This document shows positions 26,742 to 33,672 of a DNA stretch of 53,086 nucleotides, piece after piece. The stretch comes from Streptomyces cellostaticus (GTDB lineage: Bacteria; Actinomycetota; Actinomycetes; Streptomycetales; Streptomycetaceae): NCBI RefSeq assembly GCF_001513965.1, contig NZ_KQ948017.1:482565-535650 (forward strand), in the 5' to 3' direction. The stretch's first letter is position 1; each line of letters starts with the position of its first letter. Below the pieces are notes generated by a model. That model worked only from the letters and a program-made list of their open reading frames with translations, was not told the origin of the DNA and did not search any database. The translations under genes were made by a program, and so were the position numbers.

Positions 26742-27350
26742 TCACACCCACCCCTCTCCGCGCGATATCCGGATCGCGTCTATGCGGTTGCGCGCGCCGG
26801 TCTTACGGGTGATCGCCGCCATGTAGTTGCGCACGGTGCCGTGCGAGAGGTGCAGGCTCCCGGCTATCTCCGCGACGGACGCCCCGCCGGCCGCCAGGGA
26901 CAGCACGCTCAGCTCGCGTCTCGTGAGTGGCATCTGCGCCGCCTTGAGGAAGCCGAAGCCCAGCGATGCATCGACGAAACGTTCCCTCCCGGCGACGCTG
27001 CGGATCGCCCGCACCAGCCCGTCCGGCGAGCCCGCCTTGTCGACGAAGCCGAGGGCACCCGCCTCGGCCGCCCGTTTCAGCAGCCCGGGCCGGTTCGCAC
27101 TCGCCAGAACCACGAGTGCCGGAGGCCGGCCGGCCATACTCGGCGGGCACAGGTCGCCGAGTGGCGGCACACCATGGCCGTCGCCGCACTCCAGGTCCGC
27201 CGCGCACACGTCCGGGCATAAGGAACGCACCTTCGCGAGCGCGCCACGCCACGGTGTGTCCTCCACCTGTAGCCCGGGAGCCCGCCGCAGCCATTCGGCC
27301 AGAACCGATCGCACCAGACACGCATCGTGCACCAGAAGTACCCGGATCAC
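26742..27350 (-). CDS. ramR: RamR-like response regulator activating the ram operon (contains a TTA codon)
   Basis: 202-aa NarL/LuxR-type regulator. The receiver domain has the phosphoacceptor-region Asp in VCAADLECGDG, the switch Ser in LASAN and Lys in FVDKAG. The acidic pocket reads VHDACLVR, with His where most receivers have Asp. The C-terminal LuxR helix-turn-helix is LTRRELSVLSLAAGGASVAEIAGSLHLSHGTVRNYM. I chose the GTG at 27350, with GGAGGGG 8 nt upstream, over ATG 27389 and a much longer frame. Leu44 is encoded by TTA (plus-strand 27219-27221), so translation should need the bldA tRNA. RamR/AmfR activates ramCSAB in Streptomyces. Confidence 0.9.
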   Translation of the reverse strand: MIRVLLVHDACLVRSVLAEWLRRAPGLQVEDTPWRGALAKVRSLCPDVCAADLECGDGHGVPPLGDLCPPSMAGRPPALVVLASANRPGLLKRAAEAGALGFVDKAGSPDGLVRAIRSVAGRERFVDASLGFGFLKAAQMPLTRRELSVLSLAAGGASVAEIAGSLHLSHGTVRNYMAAITRKTGARNRIDAIRISRGEGWV

Positions 27351-27693
27351 TGCCCCCGCCCCTCCAGTTCGCCGTACTTCGCCCTGCATCGCCGTACTCT
27401 CGCCTTCACGTGTTCGGCGCGTGCCCCATTCTTGGGCAACGTCACCGTCCGCGGGCGCGGAGATCCGGCCATCAGGGTGCGCGGGGGCGCACGCGGGGCA
27501 CCCGTACGCCACCCCGCGCTTCGGCCGAGGTGGCATGGGATCAGCGGGACGGGGTATCCGGGGCAGCCGGGCTCCCCCGCAGGTCAGGGCTGCCCCGGGT
27601 GCGCGCGGGCGGCGCTCGCCGTGCGCGGGGCGCCCCCACGGGGGAGCCTTGACCCCGGGATGCGACGCGCGGCCGTACGAGGAGGTGGTCGGC
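27351..27693. other. Intergenic region between ramR and the second SpoIIE phosphatase
   Basis: 343 bp, divergent promoters for ramR (minus) and the phosphatase (plus). A G/C-run palindrome resembling the dispersed element lies at about 27628-27648 (GGGGCGCCCCC-AC-GGGGGAG). No convincing small gene was seen. Confidence 0.5.
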
Positions 27694-29835
27694 GTGTCCG
27701 ACGGGCCAGGGCCTGCGCAGGCACCGGCGGCCACCAGGGCGCCGGTCGGCCGGCCGGTGCTGTCGCTCGCGCTGGCCTCGATGCTCGAGGACGTGGGCGC
27801 GCACTCCGGCGCGGTGTACCTGCTCAGGCCCGACGAGCCGGTCCTGGAGATGGCGGTGATGGCCGGCATGCCCCGGGCGTTCGCGGCGCCGTGGGAGCGG
27901 GTCGGGCTGAGCGCGCCGATCCCGGTCGCGGACGCGGTGCGGGGGCGGCGGGTGGTGTGGGTGGGGAGCGAGGAGGAGATGGCGCGCCGCTATCCGCGGA
28001 TCGCGGTGGTGCTGCCGTACCCGTTCGCGCTGGCCGCGCTGCCGGTGGCGACGGCGGACCGGGTCTACGGCGCCGTGTTCGTGACCTGGCCCGGCGCGCA
28101 TCCGCCCGAGCTGTCCGACTCGGAGCGCGAGCAACTGACCTCGGCCTGCAAGCGGCTGGCCCTGCGGCTGGCGCGGGCCGCCGAGGAGAACCGGCCGCTG
28201 GGCCCCGAGGCCGACCTGCTGGCGGCGCCGGGCTCGGGCGTGGCGGGCACGCTGGGCTCGGTGGAGGCAGCGCGGCTGGTGGCCCGGCTGCCCTACGGGC
28301 TGGTGTCGCTGGATCTGCATGGCCGGATCGCCTTCGTCAACGCGGCGGCCGCCGAACTGCTCGGCCGACCCGCCGGGGAGCTGCTGGGCACCCTGCCGTG
28401 GGTGTCGGTGCCGTGGCTGAACGATCCGATGTACGAGGACCGGTACCGGGCCGCGCTGATCAGCCAGCAGGTGACGTCGTTCCTGGCGCTGCGCCCGCCG
28501 GGCGAGTGGCTCTCCTTCCGGATGTATCCGAGCACGACCGGGCTGAGCGTGCGGATCAGCCGGGCCCGGGCGGTGGCGGAGATGACACGGGGGACGCCTC
28601 AGTCGGGCCCCGGACCCTCACGGCTGGTGACCATCTCTCAGGTGCTGAGCCTGGCCGGCGCGCTGACCGAGGCGGTGTGGGTGCAGGACGTGGTGCAGCT
28701 GGTCGCGGACGAGGTCGCACCGGCGGTCGGCAGCCAGGCGCTGGTGATCCTCGGCTCCCAGGGCGGCCGGCTGCATGTGCTGGGGCACCGCGGATACCCC
28801 GACCCGCGGGTCGCGGAGCGGTTCGACGGGCTGCCGCTGAGCGAGCGCACCCCGGGCGCCCATGTCCTGAACAGCGGGGTACCGGCGTTCTTCGACTCGC
28901 AGGAGCAGCTGGAGCGGCTGTACCCGGACCGGCAGGAGCCCCCGGACGGGTTCGCGGCCTGGGCGTATCTGCCGCTGATCGCGTCCGGGCGGCCGGTGGG
29001 TACCTGTGTGCTGGCGTACGCCGAGCGGCATGTCTTCCCCGCCGACGAACGGGCGGTGCTGACCAGCCTCGGCGGCCTGATCGCGCAGGCGCTGGAACGC
29101 GCCTTGCTCTACGACGCCGAGCACCGGCTGGCGCAGGGGCTCCAGGAGTGGCTGCTGCCGCACTCGCTGACGCCGCCGCCCGGCATCGAGGCGGCCGCCC
29201 GCTATCTGCCGGCCACCCAGGGCATGGAGATCGGCGGCGACTTCTACGACCTGGTGCCGACCCGGCCGCTGGCGGCGGCGGTGATCGGGGACGTCCAGGG
29301 TCACAACGTGACGGCGGCGGCGCTGATGGGGCAGATCCGGACGGGGGTACGGGCGTACACCACGGTGGGACAACCGCCCGAGGAGGTGATGGGCAGCACC
29401 AACCGGCTGCTCATCGACCTCGGCGCCGACCTGTTCGCCAGCTGCCTGTATCTGCGGCTGGACCCGGCGCGGGGACGGGCCGTGATGGCGCGCGCCGGGC
29501 ATCCCCCGCCGCTGCTCAGACGCCCGGACGGACGGGTGCGCGTGCTGGACCTGGCCGGCGGCCCGCTGCTGGGGATCGACGCGGCGGCGGTCTACCCGAC
29601 GACCGAGGTGTCCCTGCCCCCCGGCTCGGTCCTCGCCCTCTACACGGACGGTCTGGTGGAGTCGCCCGGCGTGGACATCGAGGACGCCCTGGCCGGCCTC
29701 GGCACGCTGCTCGCCGAGGCCGGCGACCAGCCCCTGGAGGACCTGGCCGACGAGCTGGTGCGGCACAGCGTGGCGGCGCGGGAGCGGGTGGACGACACGG
29801 CGGTGCTGCTGCTGCGGGCGCGCGACGGCGACTGA
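27694..29835 (+). CDS. SpoIIE-family PP2C phosphatase with GAF-PAS-GAF sensor modules
   Basis: 713 aa. GAF domain (residues about 20-170), PAS domain ('VARLPYGLVSLDLHGRIAFVNAAAAELLGRP', about 195-310), second GAF (about 320-470), then PP2C/SpoIIE phosphatase (IGGDFYDLVPT, VIGDVQGHN, MARAGHPPPLLRR, LALYTDGLVESP, DDTAVLLLRA). No C-terminal kinase domain, unlike the paralogue at 17329-19779. The GTG at 27694 has GGAGG 8 nt upstream; the frame is open for far longer but without family sequence. Divergent from ramR, 343 bp apart. Likely acts on an anti-anti-sigma factor; the target is not in this window. Confidence 0.9.
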   Translation: MSDGPGPAQAPAATRAPVGRPVLSLALASMLEDVGAHSGAVYLLRPDEPVLEMAVMAGMPRAFAAPWERVGLSAPIPVADAVRGRRVVWVGSEEEMARRYPRIAVVLPYPFALAALPVATADRVYGAVFVTWPGAHPPELSDSEREQLTSACKRLALRLARAAEENRPLGPEADLLAAPGSGVAGTLGSVEAARLVARLPYGLVSLDLHGRIAFVNAAAAELLGRPAGELLGTLPWVSVPWLNDPMYEDRYRAALISQQVTSFLALRPPGEWLSFRMYPSTTGLSVRISRARAVAEMTRGTPQSGPGPSRLVTISQVLSLAGALTEAVWVQDVVQLVADEVAPAVGSQALVILGSQGGRLHVLGHRGYPDPRVAERFDGLPLSERTPGAHVLNSGVPAFFDSQEQLERLYPDRQEPPDGFAAWAYLPLIASGRPVGTCVLAYAERHVFPADERAVLTSLGGLIAQALERALLYDAEHRLAQGLQEWLLPHSLTPPPGIEAAARYLPATQGMEIGGDFYDLVPTRPLAAAVIGDVQGHNVTAAALMGQIRTGVRAYTTVGQPPEEVMGSTNRLLIDLGADLFASCLYLRLDPARGRAVMARAGHPPPLLRRPDGRVRVLDLAGGPLLGIDAAAVYPTTEVSLPPGSVLALYTDGLVESPGVDIEDALAGLGTLLAEAGDQPLEDLADELVRHSVAARERVDDTAVLLLRARDGD

Positions 29836-29855
29836 GCCGCGCGGCCCGACGCACA

Positions 29856-29887
29856 CGGTCCGGCCCTCCCGCCGGAGGGCCGGACCG
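29856..29887 (+). terminator. Perfect 14-bp hairpin after the SpoIIE phosphatase gene
   Basis: CGGTCCGGCCCTCC (29856-29869) and its exact complement at 29874-29887 around a 4-nt loop, 20 bp after the stop at 29835. U-less hairpin of the kind common in Streptomyces. Confidence 0.85.
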
Positions 29888-29928
29888 TCCCTGCCGGCCG
29901 GAACCGCTGTGGGCCGGTCAGGGAGTCC

Positions 29929-29960
29929 CGGGGCCCTCGGGGACCACCCCGAGGGCCCCG
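29929..29960 (-). terminator. Perfect 14-bp hairpin after the S1 protease gene
   Basis: CGGGGCCCTCGGGG (29929-29942) and its exact complement at 29947-29960 around ACCA, 11 bp beyond the protease stop. With the hairpin at 29856-29887 it separates two convergent genes. Confidence 0.85.
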
Positions 29961-29971
29961 CTGAGGATGGG

Positions 29972-31453
29972 TCAGTTGCTCCCGGTGAGGGACGACGACC
30001 CGTCGCCCGCACCCGCGCCCGACTGGTCGCCGGTGCCCGTGCCGGCACCGGTGCCACTCTGGTCGCCCGTGCCGCTCTGGTCGCCGGTTCCGCTCTGGTC
30101 GCCCGCCGTGGCGGACGGGTCGGCGGTGCCGCCGATCTGGTTGCCGCCCGCCTGGTCACCGGCACCGGACTGGTCACCGGCACCGGCACCGGCACCGGAC
30201 TGGTCGCCGGCCGAGGCCGAGGGGTCGGCGGTGCCGGCCTGGTCGCCCGCACCCGCCTGGCCACCCGCGCCGTTGCCACCGTTGCCACCCGCGCCGTTGC
30301 CACCGTCGCCGAGGGTGGCGCCGGTGGCCTGCAGGGCGGCGGTGACCGGCTGGAAGAAGGTCTCGCCGCCGCTCTTGCAGTCGCCGCTGCCGCCGGAGGT
30401 GAGGCCGACCGCGCCGCCGTCCTGGGTGAACAGGGAGCCGCCGCTGTCGCCGGCCTCGGCGCAGACATTGGTCTGGATGAGGCCGTTGACGGTGTCGACG
30501 CCGTTCGGGTCGGTCTCGCTCTGGAAGTTGACGGTGGCGTCGAGGCCGGTCACCTGGCCGTTGTGCAGTCCGGTGGTGGAGCCCATCCGGAAGACCGTCT
30601 CACCGACGGTGGCGTCCTGGGCCTGGGTGATCTGGACGGTCTGGCCGTTGCCGGTGTTGACCTCGCTGGGCGCCTGGGTGGTGGCGTCGTTGTACTTCAC
30701 GAGGGAGAAGTCGTTGCCCGGGAACTTGGCCTGGTCGACGGTGGCGATGGGCTGGCCGTTCTGGGAGTCGGACCAGTCCTTGGCGGCGACCCCGCAGTGA
30801 CCGGCCGTCAGGAAGGCGGGACTGCCGTCGGAGGCCTTGACGTTGAAGCCGAGGGAGCAGCGCACGTTGCCGCCCTGCACCTGGGAGAAGATGGCGTCGC
30901 CGCCCGAGACGAAGGTCTTGAAGGTGCCGGAGGACTTCTTCAGGGTCGCCATGCCCGAGCCGAGGCTCCGCACGGTCGACTGGAGCCGGTTCCACTGGGC
31001 ACCGGTGACGCTGGAGTCGGCGGTGACCACGACCTTGTCGGTGCGCGGGTCGACGGCCCAGGCGGTGCCCGGCATGGTCGCCTTGGTCTTCAGCGTCCGT
31101 GCGGCGGCCTTGAGTTCGGAGATGCTGTTCTCGACCTGGCGGACGACCGCACCGGCCTTCTGCGCCTGGGCGACCACGTTGTTGTCGCCGCCGGCCACGT
31201 TGACGACCAGCTGCTGCTTGGAGCCGTCGTAATAGGACCCGGCGAGGGCGTCACCGAGCAGCTTCTGCAGCTGCGCTGCGAGATTCGAGGCATCCGCGGA
31301 CTTCAGGGTCTTCGCGGTGCCGGTGGCGCCCGAGGCGTCGTTCTTGTCCTGTGACGCGTTCGCGTTCGGCAGCAGGAGGGCCGCCGCTCCGAGCGCCGCG
31401 ACACCGCCCACCGCTATCGCAGCCTTGCGCTTGGGCATTCGCTTGTGACTCAA
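29972..31453 (-). CDS. Secreted S1-family serine protease (streptogrisin/alpha-lytic type) with a Gly-Asp-Gln repeat tail
   Basis: 493 aa. Basic N-terminus and signal peptide (about 1-34, KAAIAVGGVAALGAAALLL), alpha-lytic-type prodomain (about 45-180), mature protease starting near FVSGGDAIF (181). The catalytic triad is His219 (LTAGHC), Asp248 (GNDFSLV) and Ser337 (GDSGGS), with Cys pairs as in streptogrisins. Residues from about 383 to the end form a repetitive tail of Gly/Asp/Ser/Gln/Ala units (GDQSGTG, three in a row, and variants) with no known carbohydrate-binding domain, possibly wall- or matrix-associating. ATG at 31453. An SSI-type inhibitor gene lies 9 kb away. Confidence 0.92.
   Translation of the reverse strand: MSHKRMPKRKAAIAVGGVAALGAAALLLPNANASQDKNDASGATGTAKTLKSADASNLAAQLQKLLGDALAGSYYDGSKQQLVVNVAGGDNNVVAQAQKAGAVVRQVENSISELKAAARTLKTKATMPGTAWAVDPRTDKVVVTADSSVTGAQWNRLQSTVRSLGSGMATLKKSSGTFKTFVSGGDAIFSQVQGGNVRCSLGFNVKASDGSPAFLTAGHCGVAAKDWSDSQNGQPIATVDQAKFPGNDFSLVKYNDATTQAPSEVNTGNGQTVQITQAQDATVGETVFRMGSTTGLHNGQVTGLDATVNFQSETDPNGVDTVNGLIQTNVCAEAGDSGGSLFTQDGGAVGLTSGGSGDCKSGGETFFQPVTAALQATGATLGDGGNGAGGNGGNGAGGQAGAGDQAGTADPSASAGDQSGAGAGAGDQSGAGDQAGGNQIGGTADPSATAGDQSGTGDQSGTGDQSGTGAGTGTGDQSGAGAGDGSSSLTGSN
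30000..30310 (-). repeat. Repeats encoding the protease's GDQSGxG tail
   Basis: Tandem degenerate units of 15-21 bp in frame with the protease gene, seen on the plus strand as repeated ctctggtcgcc(g/c) and gactggtc(g/a)cc. Purifying or expansion forces on the tail cannot be judged from one sequence. Confidence 0.75.
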
Positions 31454-31637
31454 ACTTCTCGACCTCCTGGGGACGGGGGTCTGCCGCTGTCGGGCAGTTG
31501 ATCGGGGGGCGCCTGGATGGCTGTAGGTACGGGCGGGTCACGCGGTGCGTTCAATTCCGGTTGCCAACTTCCGCGCCACGACGGTGAATCGGCCACGCTC
31601 CGCGTGTCGCGCCGCACGGCCGGGAAGAATCCCCCAT

Positions 31638-32051
31638 ATGACGATGACCACCGCCGAAGCCGACAAGATCCTCTCCGCCAACTTCGCCCCCTGGGTCCTC
31701 GACCTCGGGCTGTCCGTCGAGGCGCTGGGCGAGGACCGTGCGGTCCTGCGTCTGCCCTGGTCGGACCGGCTGGCCCGGGAGGGCGGCGCGCTGTCGGGGC
31801 AGGCGTTGATGGCGGCCGCCGACACGGCGACGGTGATCGCGGTCTCGGCCGCGCGGGGCGGCTTCGTGCCGATGACGACCGTGCAGCAGTCGACGTCCTT
31901 CCAGCGGGCGGTGACCGGTTCGGATGTCCTGATCGAAGCGGTGCTGACCAAGCTGGGCCGGCGGATGGCGTTCGCGGACATCACGCTGAGCGACGCCGGA
32001 TCGGGTGCGCTCGCGGCGCGCGCGAGCACGGTCTATGCATTGATGGGCTGA
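31638..32051 (+). CDS. PaaI-family hotdog-fold thioesterase
   Basis: 137-aa hotdog protein. 'EGGALSGQALMAAADTATVIAVSAARGG' is the central hotdog helix region with the conserved Asp (AAADTA), followed by TTVQQSTSFQRAVTGSDVLIEAVLTKLGRRMAFADITL. Likely hydrolyses acyl-CoA or acyl-carrier thioesters; substrate unknown. The ATG at 31638 follows GGGAAG. Divergent from the protease gene, monocistronic. Confidence 0.88.
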   Translation: MTMTTAEADKILSANFAPWVLDLGLSVEALGEDRAVLRLPWSDRLAREGGALSGQALMAAADTATVIAVSAARGGFVPMTTVQQSTSFQRAVTGSDVLIEAVLTKLGRRMAFADITLSDAGSGALAARASTVYALMG

Positions 32052-32504
32052 CACGCTCAGCTACTGATCGGTAGCGGTCCGTTCCGAACACGTAGCGGAA
32101 TCCCTGCTTCAGGGAATCTACACATTGAATACTCAACCAAGTCACCGCCGCCCCCGGTTCTGCACATCCGCGCGCCCCCTGGCATGCCTTTGGCGCCGAG
32201 TGCCGGATTCGCCGCCCGGCGGGCAAGGGCCGGGGTGCGCCGATGCCGTGCGGCATGTGAAGGAGTCGCTGACAAGCGGTGCGCACGCCTGCACGCTTGG
32301 GGCTCCGCACGGACCAAGTGCGCTGGTGAGAGGCCTGATTGATTGGAAGCGCGCCCCGCGTGCGTGCTTTGATCCATCGCACCGCGGGGGTCCCCCGGGC
32401 CTCCGGAGACGGGGGCCCGACGCCCGCGGAGCGCGGCCGTCCGTCTGTCCCCAGAGGGGGCCGCTTCCCCCTTGTGAAATATCCATATGAAGGGAAGTTC
32501 CACC
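32052..32504. promoter_or_regulatory. 453-bp upstream region of the GG-leader peptide operon
   Basis: No coding sequence supported. Contains small hairpins right after the thioesterase (arms TCCCTG/CAGGGA at 32101-32115; GCTAC/GTAGC around 32070), which may be its terminator. A G-run palindrome follows at 32384-32416 (GGGGGTCCCCC... GGGGG). The 32460-32490 stretch just before the peptide gene is AT-richer (cttgtgaaatatccatatga). The length suggests regulated expression of the downstream peptide gene. Confidence 0.5.
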
Positions 32505-32720
32505 ATGAACTCCACCCCCCAGGTTGAGACCGTCGAGATCTCGGACGCCGAGCTGGACAACGTCTCCGGCGGTCTCTCCGTGAACGCCCTGAACACCGTG
32601 ACCGGCGCCGTGAACGGCGTTGCCCCGGTTTCCGGCCTGGTGGACACGGTCGTCGGCACCGTCGAGGGTGTCACCGGCCTGAACGTGGCCCCGGTTTCCG
32701 GCCTGGTCGCCGGTCTCTGA
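32505..32720 (+). CDS. Double-glycine leader peptide precursor (bacteriocin/secreted peptide-like), no known family name
   Basis: 71-aa precursor. Residues 12-23, ISDAELDNVSGG, match the C39-peptidase leader consensus (L/I)SxxELxx(I/V)xGG, so cleavage is predicted after Gly23. The 48-residue core (LSVNALNTVTG...) has no Cys, Lys, Arg, His or aromatic residue and only two charged residues (Asp47, Glu54). It is rich in Val, Gly, Leu, Asn and Thr. The octapeptide VAPVSGLV occurs at 39-46 and 61-68, with a 20-bp DNA match. ATG 32505 has AGGGAAG 7 nt upstream; an ATG at 32487 is less likely. It heads the exporter cassette. Acidic, neutral-surface and repetitive, it is unlike cationic class II bacteriocins. 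Confidence 0.85.
   Translation: MNSTPQVETVEISDAELDNVSGGLSVNALNTVTGAVNGVAPVSGLVDTVVGTVEGVTGLNVAPVSGLVAGL
32622..32707 (+). repeat. 20-bp exact direct repeat in the peptide core
   Basis: gccccggtttccggcctggt occurs at 32622-32641 and 32688-32707, a 66-bp (22-codon) period in frame, encoding the repeated APVSGLV segment. Suggests internal duplication of the core peptide. Confidence 0.85.
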
Positions 32721-32743
32721 TCGCACCTCGGTGACACCGAAGT

Positions 32744-32768
32744 CCCGGAGCCGTCCCTCGGCTCCGGG
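32744..32768 (+). terminator. Hairpin between the peptide gene and the exporter genes
   Basis: CCCGGAGCCG (32744-32753) and its perfect complement CGGCTCCGGG (32759-32768) with a 5-nt loop, 23 bp after the peptide stop. As in the ram operon, it probably attenuates transcription so that precursor exceeds exporter. Confidence 0.8.
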
Positions 32769-32865
32769 GCTCTCGGGTTCCCGAAGGCGCCTGAAGGTAC
32801 CTGAAGTGCCTGAAGGCGCCCACATCATGTCGTAACGATGTCTCTCCTCGGGTGAGGGAAGTTCC

Positions 32866-33672
32866 GTGCAGTTCCGCCAACAGGCCCTCGCCAAGCTCCA
32901 GTCGCCGGAGGAGCTGGATCTTCCGGTGCGGCTGGCCCGCCCCCAGGGCTGGCTCGCGCTCGGCGTCACCGTCGTCGTCATGGCGGCGGCCTCCGTGTGG
33001 GCGGTGACCGGTTCGGTCACCTCCACGGTGAGCGCGCAGGCCATCCTCACCCACGGGCAGGGCAGTTATCTGCTGCAGAGCCCCGTGGCCGGCCAGGTCA
33101 CGGCCGTACTCGCCAAGCAGGGCGAACGCCTGCCCGCGAACGCCCCCGTCCTCAAGGTGCGCACGGCTCAGGGCGATTCGGTGGTCCGCACGGTCGCCGC
33201 GGGCCGCGTCACCGCGCTCGCCGCCACCATCGGCCAGATCATCCAGACCGGCACCAACGTGGCCGCCGTCGAGAAGGCCGCCCACGCCTTCGACCCGCTG
33301 TACGCCACCGTGTACGTCCCCGCCGAGAGCGCCGCGGCCATCCCGGCGCACGCCTCCGTGGACCTCACCGTGTCGTCGGTACCGACGCAGCGGTACGGCG
33401 TGCTGCGCGGACATGTGAAGTCGGTGGACCGCACCGCCCAGTCCGCCCAGTCGATCGCCGCCTTTCTCGGGGACAGCCAGTTGGGCGAGCAGTTCACGAA
33501 GAAGGGCCGCCCGGTGGCGGTCCTGGTCGAGCTCGACAAGGCGTCCGGCACGAAGAGCGGCTACCAGTGGTCGTCCGCTGACGGGCCGCCGTACAAGCTC
33601 GACTCCATGACCCTCGCCGGCGGTTCGATCCGGCTGGCCGACCAGCGTCCCGTCGATTGGCTGCTGCCGTGA
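32866..33672 (+). CDS. HlyD-like adaptor, NHLM-type peptide secretion protein
   Basis: 268-aa membrane-fusion-like protein: one transmembrane helix near residues 26-46 (GWLALGVTVVVMAAASVWAV), then a biotinyl-lipoyl-like hairpin (QSPVAGQVTAVLAKQGERLPANAPVLKV; VRTVAAGRVTALAATIGQIIQTGTNVAAV) and a beta-barrel-like C-terminus. It fits the secretion protein of NHLM bacteriocin cassettes, the partner of the two ABC proteins that follow. GTG at 32866 after GAGGGAAG. Its stop overlaps the next GTG start. Confidence 0.85.
   Translation: MQFRQQALAKLQSPEELDLPVRLARPQGWLALGVTVVVMAAASVWAVTGSVTSTVSAQAILTHGQGSYLLQSPVAGQVTAVLAKQGERLPANAPVLKVRTAQGDSVVRTVAAGRVTALAATIGQIIQTGTNVAAVEKAAHAFDPLYATVYVPAESAAAIPAHASVDLTVSSVPTQRYGVLRGHVKSVDRTAQSAQSIAAFLGDSQLGEQFTKKGRPVAVLVELDKASGTKSGYQWSSADGPPYKLDSMTLAGGSIRLADQRPVDWLLP

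Noticed and set aside
26742..27869. 375-aa version of RamR
   Set aside because: The N-terminal ~170 residues have no conserved content; the GTG at 27350 has a good ribosome site and gives a normal-length response regulator.
27327..30800. Plus-strand frame of about 1157 codons across the SpoIIE gene and into the protease
   Set aside because: Shadow frame; conserved PP2C motifs lie in another frame and the protease is on the opposite strand.
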